DNA from: Lamellibrachia satsuma
Lineage: Eukaryota; Annelida; Polychaeta; Sabellida; Siboglinidae
Length of the DNA stretch: 64,000 bases
NCBI GenBank assembly: GCA_033239005.1
Contig: BSQZ01000009.1
Location: 5,643,252-5,707,251 of the forward strand
Direction: 5' to 3'
A program made the position numbers and the translations under genes. Below the pieces are notes generated by a model, which saw only the letters and a list, made by a program, of their open reading frames with translations, had not been told where the DNA came from and made no database searches. The first letter of the stretch is position 1; each line of letters begins with the position of its first letter. Shown piece by piece: positions 34,866-46,440 of this stretch.

Positions 34866-35676
34866 CTCAATAGCTCTAATAGCTCTTGATCACCTGGTGA
34901 GCACCCATTAGCTCTTGATCACCAGGTGAACACCCAGTAGCTCTTGATCACCAGGTGAGCACCCAGTACCTCTTGATCACCCTATGAGCACCCAGTAACT
35001 CTTGATCACTAGGCGAGCACCCAGTAGCTCTTGATCATCCGGTGAGCACCCAGTAGTTCTTAATCATCCGGTGAGCACCCAGTAGCTCTTGATCATCCGG
35101 TGAGCACCCAGTAGCTCTTGATCATCCGGTGAGCACCTAGTAGCTCTCAATCACCCGGTAAGCGCCCAATAACAACAGGGAGCTTTTGTTCATTGGTGAA
35201 CACCCAGTAGCTCTTGATCGTCCGGTGAGCACCCAGTAGTTCTTGATCACCAGGCGAGCACCCAGTAGCTCTTGATCACCAGGTGAGCACCTAGTAGCTC
35301 TTGATCATCCGGTGAGCACCCAGTAGCTCTTGATCATACGGTGAGCACCCAGTAGCTCTCAATCACCCGGTAAGCACCCAATAACAACTGGGAGCTTTTG
35401 TTCATAGGTGAACACCCAGTAGCCTTGTTCATAGGGTGAGCAAGTTCTCTTGTTCATAGAGTGAGCACCCATTAGCTCTTGATCACATGGTGAACACCCA
35501 GTAGCTCTTGTTTATAGAGTAAACACTCTACTGTTTATAGAATAAACACTCTACCAACCATTGGGTGAACCCCAGTAACTCTTGATTACTCAGTAGCTCT
35601 TGATCATATGGTGAGCACCTAGTAGCTCTTGATCATGGGATGAGCACCTAGTAAATCTTGTGGTCATAGAGTGAAC
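34866..35676. repeat. 29-bp minisatellite with a ~7-unit higher-order repeat
   Basis: About 27 units around AGCTCTTGATCATCCGGTG then AGCACCCAGT. Each unit carries a TGATCA palindrome. A diagnostic variant block (CTCAATCACCCGGTAAGC then CAATAACAAC, GGGAGCTTTTGTTCAT) occurs at about 35145 and again at about 35350, roughly seven units apart, so a block of units was duplicated. The right-hand end decays into longer, irregular units. Confidence 0.95.
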
Positions 35677-36298
35677 ATGTGATCTGCTAGTCATCTATTA
35701 TCATGCCACTGTGTATGGAGACCATTGATTTTTCCATTCATCTCAAGCTAGGTTCAATTATGAATCCTATTCTTTCAGGGCAACATTGTTTGAATAGAGT
35801 GGTTTAATTGTAAATCCATGAAGTCAAGTTGTACTGGCAGTCATTAGCGTTGCAACGCCTGCTGCAAAAGTATTGATTTACAAGAAGTTCTTCCAGACTT
35901 GTTTTCCCTTTTCTGCTACTAATCCTATTCAAACAGTTGTACGGATTCCCACAAAATTGGCTTTGTAATATAAATGCAAAAACATAAAGAGCAAAGCCAG
36001 AACAATTAATACCCTTGTAAACTGTCCTTACTTAATCTTCTTCACTCAAGGTAGATTGTATATCCAAAATGACACTTCTTCAATGCACTGTTATTGGCTG
36101 CTTTCTTCATTTCTTTCCAGTTACCTTTCAGTGTCTGATGCTGTGTTGGTCTGTCCTATTTGTGAACTCTTTGTTTGTGATCTTGTTTTGCCATTTAATT
36201 TTGAGAATGTGTCTGAGACATTTGTTTATGAATCTTTGGAGTTTACTGGTTGTTGTCTTGTTTACTCACCATGTGACCATGTGAACTGTATGGTACTG
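35677..36298. other. Gene-free stretch, nothing recognised
   Basis: Two overlapping frames near 36056-36307 are Cys/Leu-rich and have no recognisable motif or splice support. Confidence 0.4.
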
Positions 36299-36830
36299 TT
36301 AAAGTGAAACAGAAGTCATGGTTTTGGGGCTATGCACCTAGATAGTAAACACTAACCATGTGCAACTAAAATCAAGAATATCACGACAATGGTTTAATCA
36401 GAATATATCCTAAAAGTGAGAAATTCCGGTCATTTCTCAGAATGACTGAGGGCTGACACATTACCCAGTGCACAGTTCTATGAAATTTGGGGAACCTAGA
36501 CTATACTTGACATATTAAAGGAGACATAGGCATACGTGTATACAAATATATTTTCATTTGGTGAGCGAATATTGCCAGAATACACTAACAGTATGGCACA
36601 GCCCATGAAATTAAAGTGAAACCAAAGGCATTGTTTTGGGCCTTTGCACCTACAAGAGTGCCTAAAAACTAACCATTTGCAAGTTGCAACTGTAATCAAG
36701 AATATCACGCAAGTGGTTTACCGGGAGTCTGTTCTAAATTAATCTGTGTGAAATGCTGGTCTAATGTCATTTTTCGTGGAAGCTGACATATTCATCAGTG
36801 TTTACAATTTTGACCAATCTGCAGCGAGCA
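36299..36830 (+). repeat. Dispersed repeat family F1, two tandem copies
   Basis: The first copy (36299-36612) runs from AAAGTGAAACAGAAGTCATG through GGGGCTATGCACCTAGATAG and CTGAGGGCTGACACATTACC to TTGGTGAGCGAATATTGCCAG. The second (36613-36830) restarts with AAAGTGAAACCAAAGGCAT, GGGCCTTTGCACCTACAAGAG and is truncated after GAAGCTGACATATTCATCAG. Both match 2175-2595 and 58436-58905. Confidence 0.75.
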
Positions 36831-37086
36831 GCCCCTTAACCTCAACACGGCTGTGATGTAGGCTGTGCATATTGCTTGTATGTTTAACGTGGTTGAGATG
36901 TACAGTTAAATTTTTATTTGGATTTACATGCTGCAAAAATTCTTACAATGCTGTACTGTGTAGCATTTGGATGTAAACATGATTCAGCGAGGTGTAGAGT
37001 TGCCTTTTTTATTTCCTCTTGAAAAACAAACAGTAGTGAAGCAATGAATTCACAATTGTGGGCGGGCTGGTTGGAAGCCTATGCTT

Positions 37087-37913
37087 CAGGGTTGAAAATA
37101 ATCATGATTTTTATAAAAAAATAAATAAAATCGGATTTTTTGGATTTAAATCAGATTTATTTGATTTTTTGGATTTATTTGATTAAAAAAAATTTTTTTT
37201 AATCTGGTATATAGATATTTATATAGATGTTTAAGTTTGTAAACTCTTTCAAACATGTTATATTCAAATCGATTTGTGTTCTTGTCTTAACAGAGGGTAC
37301 ATGATTTTTGCTTATATAAAGACATTAGACAATGTCCACAAGGCCTCACCCCCTGTAGTTGCATAATCTGTCTTGGAAAGAAAAGCATGCTGTGTGTCTG
37401 TGGCTATAGCAGTGGTAATTATTGTTTGCCTATAGGGCAGATTAGCACCTGTCCAGGGTTCTGTGTACTCTAAGGGTCTCTAACCTTGAATAAAAACTGG
37501 TACAGTATTAAACAACTGAGTCAACATACTGAATTGGTAACAACTAGCACGAGCTATAAGTGGACTTTAACTCAGGGCTTCTGTGTTGAAAAGATACTTC
37601 CTCTGGAAGACAAGTTTGTGTGGCTTCACTGCATTCAGAAAGGGAATAGCTCAAACATACACAATGTCATAAAATATTTGACTATCAGGCTATCTGGTGT
37701 CAATACTGCTACACAGTGTGTTTTGTATTAAAAACATACAAAACTTTGTTGATCTCGATGCTTGTAAACAATTATTTGTGTTAAATTCATATAAATCAGT
37801 GATTAAAAAACCAGAAGTCAAAAAAAAATCATAAATAATAGTTTTTTTGGAGCGATTTAAATCATGATTTAAATCAATGATTTAAATCAAATGATTTAAA
37901 TCAAACAACCCTG
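37087..37913. mobile_element. hAT-type element, 827 bp, with 8-bp target duplication
   Basis: Termini are CAGGGTTG at 37087 and CAACCCTG at 37913. Subterminal regions are full of ATTTAAATC-type words (four on the right side, and GGATTTAAATCAGATTTAT on the left). The flanks CTATGCTT (37079-37086) and CTACGCTT (37914-37921) form an 8-bp target-site duplication with one mismatch, as expected for hAT transposition. An 81-codon frame inside (37486-37731) shows no transposase motif, so it is probably non-autonomous. Confidence 0.85.
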
Positions 37914-39864
37914 CTACGCTTTATGCTAGACTTTGTTTGGCCCATTTTGAAGAGTCGTGTTTTGAAGTTGATATATTTTTATCAAGTACTGGGTTAAGAT
38001 CCTTCAAAATGTTGGTGACAGAGAATGTTAAAGCCTGAAGGTATACCGACAATCTTCCGGCATGTACATACAATGCAAACACTGGACCAAGAGAACTGTT
38101 AAATCGGAACACGAGGCGGTTAGTAAACAATGAATGAATGGACTATCTTGCCAAATAAATTGATTTTAGATGCAGATAGCATGTCCAAACTTATAGGCAA
38201 GTATGTTGCTAAATTCGTCTATGTCTACGATCAGGCGTTTAAAGTTGGAGTTGTGGGAAACCTAGTCGGCACTCTTGACATAGTATTCTGAACAAATATG
38301 GCGCTGCCCATGCAAAAATGTAAACAAGATATTTGGGTCGAAGCATTAAAATTAATCAAATAATGGTCAGATTACATACCATGGTTTATTAGAACACATA
38401 TGAGTGGCCAAGATGCTAGAACAGACATAGTTTATACTTATAACATTATTTTACAATAAAAACCAACAGACTATGTATCTTTAATGTATATTCTGCATTA
38501 TCTTTCTTCACCAACTTTAGCTATCACAGTAGTTTATTTTATACATAAACTACTCAGGTCCTGAAATTCTATTAATAACAAATTGCTTTCGCAGATATGG
38601 CACCATTAGATGAATCCCCTTTTGCCATTTCTTGGTAAGATTCACCTATGGCTACATGGCGAACCATAAGGGGAACCCAGCTTTTGTGTACCATGATACA
38701 TCACTGAGACCTGGGGCTGGCCGACTTGTTTGGGAAAGAGGAGATGCATTAGTGGCTGGTAATCACCATTGTTAATATCATGGCCCTCCATAGGTTTGGG
38801 CTAGTCCCTGTTATGACCATTGAGTCAGCTGTGTGGGAATATGCACACAGCTGCAACTTAGAACAGATGACACGTGTTTGTCTTTCATCTGTCTAGCCAC
38901 TCCACTGGTCTGCTACACTATTATAATTATTTATGCCTGTATCTAGTAAATGTCTATTCACAGTAGCGTAACAGTTGACATTTCATAGGAACATTTATAA
39001 TTTATGGACACCACTCAGTTTATAATGTCAACACAAATGTGATATTTAAAAAAATTGGTTATTTTGATGCGTGGCTGAACGTGTTGTTAACAGTTTAAAT
39101 CTATCAAAATCTATGAACTGTTTTATGGGTGCAATAGTTTCTCCATGGGAGACGATGGGCACCAACTGCTATTCATTTTTTTTAAATGTCAACACTATAA
39201 TATTTTGCAAGTGGCTGTGTTGAAAATATTAATAAAATAGATATTATTTTCTGATGTTTTTGTTTGTGTGCCTGATAATCCCCTGTAGATACCAAAGGAA
39301 TGACAAAGGTAAACTTTCAGATTTCCTGCATTATACAGGCGCCTTATACTCATGATCCTATCTTAAGATGATGAATGATTTAAATTGGACAAAGCAAGTG
39401 TGCAAATCCGCCGACCACAATTTGGGGAATAAAAAAATTGAAAAGTGGTTTATTTTTTACTGTCCCTCCGACATTGTCACATGACAATTCTTTTTTGCGA
39501 ATAATCTATTTTATAACAAATCTAATGTCAGAAAAATTAAATGTTCACAAAAATCGAATAGCAGAGCCAGAGAAGCATTTGCGACACTGAAAATATATTC
39601 ACAAAACTGGGAACGCCTTTCTGGCATTCATTGTAGCAGTGTACCGCATTACTATGCACACAATTCATTGTTCTGCATAGACTGTTTATGCAAAATTCGA
39701 ATGATCAGTCTTGTACAAAATTGATGTGAATAATGTTCTGTAAGAGAAGTAGTTTTCATAGTCATGAAAGTTTCAAAACGAAATATAGACGTACTATTTC
39801 CAGGCATAGCCGTAGGCCCTGGTCTGTAGTAAAGCTGTGACGTGTTGCAAACATGTTGCTATGA
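37914..39864. other. Gene-free stretch, nothing certain
   Basis: ATGGCGCTGCCC at 38299 and similar short GC words have no exon support. No SINE head or LINE frame was recognised across these 2 kb. Confidence 0.35.
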
Positions 39865-40848
39865 TGGTCGAACCAGCAATGTTCGTTTGCTGTGAAAGCA
39901 GAACATATCGTCTGGTTATTGTGATTCCGGTGCACATCAGTATGATAGCTACCTAACTAAATGAATGATCTAAATCGTGTCCATAAACCAGCAAATATCA
40001 GCGCTAACGTATTTATTGTGCCTTTGACGCTAACGGAAATGGGAATGTATATTCATGTGACCTGGTGACCCTGCCACATAACAGGCCAATCAGAATGACC
40101 GTAAACACGCCCTGCCACATGTTTGTCAGATGGCTGGCGTAACCTGATACCACTGATGACAACATGTTACAAATAGAGATTCAAGGGCCATTGTGGAAGC
40201 AAATTAAGGGGACGTGTCAATATTACAAATGTTCATTGTTTTGTGAACAATATGTAAAATGGTAGTGAAAAACTGTAAATTTCGACACGAAAACAAGCAT
40301 TTGTTGAGATTGCGTTTTCATTAATAACCAGGAAATGATGCATAATTTATTATTTTAGAGAAACTACACCGCTTACGATGTTGGAATTTGGCATGTAAAC
40401 ATGTCTTACATGCAGGTAACATAATATGATATTGAATTACGATTGGTGAAGGGTTTGTGTCAAAAATACAGTGCCACTTTAGGCTGCCATTCAACTCTTG
40501 CTTAATTTATTCACGGTGGTGTAGCAGATGTAATTCATTTATGTTAACAAAAATCTATCTTAAAGTTATCAGTGACACTGTCATACTGATATGTATGTAA
40601 TTTATTTCTTTGGGGATTTTCTCAAAACAATATAATTTTACATTTTGTGGCTGTTTTACATTTACAAAAATGTAAAAAAATCTTGTAACATAACCAAAAA
40701 AATGAAAAACTAAACATTTTATTAATCTGGAATATTATGTAGTATTTAATCTACAATCTGTGAAGAAATAGTTAATATATCTTAACGACTTCTGCTGAAA
40801 CTTTTCAATTCAAGGTAAGCATATAATAGCTGCCCCAGCTACCTTAAA
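39865..40848 (+). repeat. Family F2 (TTAA-type DNA element), copy 1, partial
   Basis: Shares in order, with the same orientation as 62795-63857: CGTTTGCTGTGAAAGCAGAA, TTTATTGTGCCTTTGA, TGTGACCTGGTGACC, ATAACAGGCCAATCA, AGATTCAAGGGCCATTGTGG, AAGGGGACGTGTCAATATTA, and the end ATATAATAGCTGCCCCAGCTACCTTAA. The right terminus is therefore the same inverted-repeat end, followed by TTAA. The left terminus was not found here, so this copy is partial. No transposase frame. Confidence 0.75.
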
Positions 40849-41595
40849 GACTACTGTAATAATCCATACAAAAACTTAAAAAAAATGACTGGCCTTGATT
40901 AATCCTTTTTTCCCCTTCATCTCTCTTTTTTACCCCTCCAGTGTTTGAAATGACAGTAAAACATTTTTTTTTATTTTTCCCTCCTCTGATGTTAGACATG
41001 ACTAAAAAAATCTGTAGATCTAAAAATAAAAAACTGGCCTAAATCGTAAAAAATCACCATAATCAGTCAGTCAGTTGGATGACTGGTTGGTTCATGCTTC
41101 CAATCAATTAATCGATGACAATCTTGTATGATCAATTATTTTTCGATTATAAAATAAATGATGCTGAATTTCGTCCGAGTTATCTGGATGCACTGGAAAT
41201 CTTGTGTGCAACAAGTCAGTGGCGCCACCTCACAGAGTCTGGATTATCAAGGTTAATTATGGTGCCAAAAAAAGTCGGGCGCTCCCAGACTATTTTGATT
41301 ACTCCACATTGTATCGACGGGAAGCCTGAAATTGGCCTTTGTACCTAAATTTATATCAGTTAACTTATTAAGTTATTTAATTCAGCGAAAGATAATCGCA
41401 AATTGAAACACACGTTCTAACCCCAGAGATGTTTAGTAGGTCTGTGGTCTGGTCGCCATTTTGTTTTGCAACGTTTCAATCTGTTTGTATTTGTTTCTGC
41501 ATCAATATTTCGTCAAACTGCCACCAGTATTACAGAGTCAGGTTATTATTCTAGTTCAGTTCTAGTTTGCAGGCTATTTGAGGTGAGTATTCAGC
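40849..41595. other. Gene-free stretch, nothing recognised
   Basis: T-rich runs (40898-40990) and a 77-codon frame at 41115-41348 without motif. Confidence 0.4.
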
Positions 41596-41664
41596 AAGTT
41601 GCTAGCATGATTTCGAGCCCATGGCACTAGCACTATAAACCACTCGGCTTGACGAGCCGGCCTG
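41596..41664 (-). mobile_element. tRNA-like SINE head
   Basis: On the minus strand: CTCGTCAAGCCGAGTGGTTTA (box A-like) and, about 25 bases on, GGGCTCGAAATCATG (box B-like). It is a short, isolated head with no clear body. Confidence 0.45.
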
Positions 41665-43000
41665 AACCACCCATGTCCAATGAACATCATAAAAATAAAT
41701 ATTTTAAACATATTTGTAACATGTTTCCTTTATTTTATAGATAACATGTATAGTAGCTACATTTTTGGACATAATGGCTTGCAACGAGTCAGTAATGATC
41801 TGGTGGCATGATTAAATTGGCTTTGTTTTATTCCAACAATGGCCGCCAACTAACTTATTATATAGTCGATCATTGATCGGTTTGGCTAAACCGATGATTG
41901 ATTACAAAAATCAAACCAATTCCAAATGCTAGCCATAGGCTATTGTTTCATGATGGCCCTATTTAATTTTGAAAAACAGCTAGTGCTCAGGAAGAGAGAA
42001 TGTGTTTATAACGTTCATAGGCACTTATTTGTAGAAAATGCCCTAACAAAATTGAAATCCCTTTCAAAAACAATTAACACATTTAGCCTACAAAACTTTG
42101 TTGTTGCATTTTTACAAGTTCTTTGCCCATACTTTTATGATACAATAAATGTCTGCCACTCAACGAAGCAATGGTTCTAACTCTCTCACTGTATGTGATG
42201 ATCAAGAGATTGGTGATTACTGTATCTAAATGGAAACCACTAACCTCCATAAGTAATGATCAATTAAATCTGCATATTGCCTACTCATTAGTGTGAATCT
42301 GGGAATGTAGATGATTGAAGTTTTGTGTCCAAATACCTAGCCTAAGGGTCTAAGGTGGATTGGGTGGTGCAGTGTCATGGTTATAGTTCAGTACACTGGA
42401 ATTATCTTGTCAATGGGTGCTGAGTCAACATAATGTTGATCTACCACAGGCAGATGATTCTGTATGCCCAGATGATTACTAGTTTCATCAGTTAACGTGA
42501 ACTGATGATAAAATATCCAGGATTCTCACCAGCATTTTTTTAAAGGGTTGTCATAAGTCAAATAAACGAATGTTTGTCTATGCAATTACTTGGCACATCT
42601 GTCAAAATGAATCCAGATGTACAGCATAGATCAGTATTCCAAGCTTAGACTGAGTCCCAATGCAAATCTACTATTCATTACGTCTTTATCAGTGTTATCG
42701 TGTCATTACTGTACAAAGAAGGAAGCATCATGTCCCAAAACATTGCACACATTTCCAGTTAACAGTGTAATGGGCAGTTATGCTGATTAACACTAGATAG
42801 AACTTTGAGGAGTCCTATTTTTTTACTATATTTGAGCTATCCAGCCATGTGCTCAATTATTGCAGCTGGTGCAGATAATTTGGTGATGTGATTAACGTCC
42901 TTATGATTGCCTTATAGCCTTTATGTATTCTCCGCTGTGAAAACTCTAGATACATTTGTCATTCCATACTCACTGAAGCAGTTGACTCCAGTGAATCAAT
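41665..43000. other. Gene-free stretch, nothing certain
   Basis: An 84-codon frame (41926-42180) without motif. A weakly tRNA-like segment near 42370-42440 is too degenerate to call. Confidence 0.4.
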
Positions 43001-43090
43001 GTGTTGCTCAATGGCTAGGTGTTTCCCTCATGACCAGGAGGCACTGGGTTTGAAGTGCAGGCCACCGGCCAACCCACTCATTTCATAATA
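43001..43090 (+). mobile_element. tRNA-like SINE head
   Basis: GTTGCTCAATGGCTAGGTG (box A-like, near TRGCNNAGYNGG) is followed 30 bases later by GGGTTTGAAGTGC (box B-like). The body is too diverged to join to the other SINEs. Confidence 0.45.
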
Positions 43091-43147
43091 ATTGGGTGCT
43101 ACTTGCTGACTTGCCTAGCACATGGCATATGTGAAAGAAGTTTTAAG

Positions 43148-43350
43148 TACCATATTCGACCTATTAAGCATACATGCCCTAATTAGCGTACACCCCTTTT
43201 TTAATCAGCAGGATCCATAATTATTGTAATTTGACTAGTGTGGAACAGTGTGAAAAAAATTTTGGTGTACGCTTTTAAGAAGATTCTTTGAAATTTGTCC
43301 ATGGCCCAATTTTTTTTCAATCATACTGTACGCCTACTTGGTTGATTATG
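43148..43350. mobile_element. MITE related to 56759-57073, internally deleted
   Basis: Starts TACCATATTCGACCTATTAAG, continues TACATGCCCTAATTAGCG and CCATAATTATTGTAATTTGA, then GGTGTACGCTTTTAAGAA and GGCCCAATTTTTTTTCAATC. The left half equals the inverted right half of the 56.8-kb copy and the right half equals its inverted left half. Compared with that copy the central hairpin is missing. An hAT-like terminus (CAGGGGTAG) abuts its right end. Confidence 0.65.
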
Positions 43351-43544
43351 CAGGGGTAGAAATTAAGAAATGTAACCCACTTGCCAGGGGGACTTGTAGC
43401 CTTAATATGTTACTCATCCCTATAAAAAAATTGTTGACCTACAATTCTCCTTAAACATAAAATAAACAAATGAAAAAAATTTCTGATGTTATAACATAAT
43501 TCTTTTATTCAGTTAATACATGTTTGTTACGTATGACTTTTTGG

Positions 43545-44905
43545 AATCCATGTGGAGAAGGATTTAGTAATCTATGCCTAACAAGGAAGTCCAACATTTG
43601 GTCTTTAATTAACCTATCTAATAATTTACAAATCACTTGTTAAACCCACTGGTCTGTAATTCTCTGACTTATTTCTTGAACCCTTTTTAAATAATGGTAT
43701 GGTGTTTGTTTTTTCCATTCAAGAGGAACCACACCCTCTTTTAATGACAAGTTGAACACTCTTCCAAGTGGTAAAGTAACTTACTCTACTTTTTCCATTA
43801 GTAGCTTTGGAGGAATGCTGAATGTCTGGCGATCCCTCATGTATTCACTTAGTGATTTCTTCCAAAAAACATAACATATTTGTTAAGCATGACCTCGCTT
43901 TTAGGAATCCATGTTGAGATGAATTTAATAATTTATGCCTAGGAAGTCCACCATATGGTTTTTAATTAACCTTTCTAATAATTTACAAATCACTGATGTT
44001 AAATTCACTGGTCTGTAATTCTTACTTATTTCTTGAACCGTTTTTTAAATAATGATATGATGTTTGCTTCTTTCCATTCAGAAGGAACTGCTCCCTCATT
44101 TAATGATAAGTTGAATACTCTTGCAAGTGGTATACTAATTTGTTCTACTGTTTCCATTAGTAGTTTGGAGTCTGATTTAGCCTCCTGAAATTTAGCATCT
44201 GGAATTGGTAATGAACTAATATCCTCTCTGGTAAACACTGAATCAAAGTAACAATTTAGGTCTTCTGCCATTAAAAAACCTTGTGATATTATATTTCCAG
44301 CACTGTCTTCTAGTGGTCCAATTTTATCTTTTATGTTCTGTTTACTCCAGACGTGCATAAAAACTCTTGCGGTCATTCTACATCAACACGGATAACGGGA
44401 AGAACCATTCGGTGTATAGTCCAGTGGACAGCATCAGTCACTGAGAATTAGAGAAAAATAATTAATAAATAAAACATATTACTTGTAAAGATAATGAACA
44501 AATGATTTGAGTGACATGATTATGTCTATGAATGCTGTCCACAGGGCTTCCAGTTGCCTACACTATTAACAAAGTTTTTTCTAATCTGCTTTTAAAACTA
44601 GAGATTGTTTCATTGTTCAAAAGTTCAGGGCTTAAGGAATTCCAGTCAGTAACTGTGCATGGAAAGAAACTACATCGGATTTAATTGCTGGAGGAATGAC
44701 GTGGTGACAATCGCTCGACCTAGTGTGGCGAGTAGACGTTCTGAGTTATTTTTTTTTGTTACATGCTATGTTTTGCTCATAGCTTCTTTTAGATTGTCTA
44801 ATTTCAGTCATAGCTGCATTAAGTGCCTCTTTGAAATTTGTGTAGTCTTCATCCTTTCTGGCATGCCTATAAACCCTCCACATAATTTGCTTGTACAAAA
44901 TTAGT
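43545..44905 (-). mobile_element. CR1/Jockey-type LINE fragment with internal tandem duplication
   Basis: The minus-strand frame 44376-44026 encodes NIKDKIGPLEDSAGNIISQG, EDLNCYFDSVFTREDISSLP and SEWKEANIISLFKK, the linker and first RT blocks of the same LINE family as 24350-27270. Upstream text at 44900-44770 (a TEIRQ-type helix) belongs to the same copy but is separated by an insertion (44380-44755). A ~280-bp RT segment occurs twice (43545-43822 and 43830-44100), an internal tandem duplication. The normal 3' end is absent. Confidence 0.75.
44380..44755 (-). mobile_element. 3' end of a second Jockey-superfamily LINE, nested
   Basis: The minus strand contains IRCSFFPCTVTDWNSLSPE, then LLNNETISSFKSRLEKTLLI and a stop (44690-44565). 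The SFFP.T..DWNSLP signature is the classic C-terminus of Jockey/CR1-type ORF2 proteins of a family different from the host LINE, whose terminus reads SFSQRTVNEWNK. About 180 bases of 3' UTR follow. It interrupts the host LINE between its linker helix and the TAR/DSK segment. Confidence 0.7.
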
Positions 44906-45538
44906 TCACTAGGTCTCAGTATTTGGCTGCCTCTTCCGTGATATCCTCATACACGATTCATTGTCAAAGTTCTTGGCTACGCGTCATTCCCCCAGTCTCA
45001 GCAGCAACGTTGTCATCATGCCAGTCAGCAGCTGCGCCAACTTGTAATTGTACTCTAGCCATGAGAACTGCTTCAGCCAGTGCGGCTGAAATTCAGGTTT
45101 TCTTTCCGATGCATCATACCTCTGCTTGTGTGCAATTTTATCTTCCGTGCTCAATTTTCTTTTTGGGGATGGACACCTTCGAAAGGAAACGCATTTCGAA
45201 AAGAAACGCAGACTGCCAACGGGCAAAAGTTAGCACTGTTCAATGTACTGTATATTGGTACTGGTACCAACTGTACATTAATACCAGTGCACATGTCTCT
45301 ACGACTATGTTGCAATGTAGTGGCTGGACACTTTACTAAACCGGATATCGAGAAGCAAAGATTTGAGATTTTATTTTCCGATACATTGTATGCATAAATA
45401 AAATTACATACCTTTTAGATAGAACTAATGAGTGGAAAATAGCTCCTCACTTGGGGTGCTAGTGCTAGCCAAATGTTACTCATCTTGAGGCATTTCTACT
45501 TGCCTCAGGTGAGGGGCGAGCATTAAGTTCTACCCCTG

Positions 45539-45720
45539 ATATGGTGTCTTTCGGATGAGACATTAAAACAAGATTTCTTCTTATTATCATCATTGGACAT
45601 AATGGAAGTGTCTGCCTAGTGTCCATGCCTGGACTGGTACAGGTTATGTCTCTATATCTAACCCACCCAGCCGGGCTATACTCAAGTCACGTGTAGGGGC
45701 ATAACTTATACAGAGCTATA
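45539..45720 (+). mobile_element. SINE body fragment
   Basis: GGTGTCTTTCGGATGAGACATTAAAAC is the short hairpin plus tail typical of invertebrate tRNA-SINE bodies, and it corresponds to GTGTCTTTCGGAAGAGACAC in the 9-kb SINE. The tRNA head is missing, lost at the hAT boundary. Confidence 0.5.
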
Positions 45721-46184
45721 AGCTGCAATGGAAGAAGAATTAAAGAAGATTAATTAAACTGGCCACAGGAGACAGTTTCAGCATTCAGGGAAGATTATTC
45801 AGTTTCTGCAGCAAATGGACTAGATCCCAAGCATATGTTATACCACATCCATCCTGCATTCAGCCCAGTTCCCTATGCACAAGTATCTCCCCAAGGTTCA
45901 TGTACATATTCACTCCAGGCGTCTCAGTTAACTTTGTTGATGATAAATGTATACTTTTCATGATAAATGTTCTCTTTAAAATGCATAATGTTGGAGCAGA
46001 CTGTTGCAGTGAAATTGTTAGTGGGCGGTATTGATTTAATGTTCTTGCTTGAGCACAGACCTGGATGATATATAGACCTCATGCACTGAGGCAGACCAAG
46101 CTGTACTAACATTCTGGGTCAACGAGGAAGGTCAAAACATTCTAGGAAGCAGATTCTCAATTAATTAGCCTGACCTAAATAAAA
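45721..46184. other. Gene-free stretch, nothing recognised
   Basis: No motif-bearing frame, SINE head or tandem repeat seen. Confidence 0.4.
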
Positions 46185-46440
46185 CATTCTTCTTCTGCAA
46201 TTTGCATATCCTGTTCAGGATGTCATTGCCCAAGTCTTTTTTCGTGAAATCAATGTCTTTCTCCAGCTACCGGTATTCCACTTGTTGCTTCACTGTTCTG
46301 AAGTGACGTCCTTCTCCCATCTCTGTTGTGACTTAATTGCCTCTACTTCTATTCCCTGCCACTCCAGAATTTTGTTTTCCAATCCATCATGCCTCCTGAT
46401 GTGGCCAAAATATTTCACTTGTTGACAGTTTGACCAAGTG
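46185..46440 (-). mobile_element. LINE ORF2 C-terminal fragment
   Basis: The minus strand gives VKYFGHIRRHDGLENKILE, the conserved Y.GH..R...LE..ILEG motif near the C-terminus of RTE-like and related LINEs, followed by IEVEAIKSQQRWEKDV in a decayed form. Short remnant only. Confidence 0.6.

Larger units (their letters stand above)
43351..45538 (-). mobile_element. hAT-type element carrying nested LINEs and a transposase N-terminal remnant
   Basis: Inverted termini CAGGGGTAGAAATTAAG (43351) and GCATTAAGTTCTACCCCTG (ending 45538). Near the right end, on the minus strand, a frame at 45226-44984 encodes KRKLSTEDKIAHKQRYDA, then RKPEFQPHWLKQFSWLEYN. This is the R.FQ..WL..FPWL.Y pattern at the N-terminus of ZNF862/KIAA1586-like hAT transposases, just before their first zinc finger. 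The rest of the transposase is missing, and the interior is filled by LINE sequence. The expected 8-bp duplication is not clear in the flanks (TGATTATG against ATATGGTG), so the outer boundaries are provisional. Confidence 0.6.

Noticed and set aside
34866..35676. CRISPR-like array
   Set aside because: Units are contiguous with graded variation and no unique spacers. The genome is animal-like, and no cas genes are present. The same applies to the 37-, 34- and 20-bp arrays.
36056..36307. 83-codon Cys-rich frame
   Set aside because: Overlaps another frame, has no splice sites or known cysteine spacing, and lies just upstream of repeat F1.
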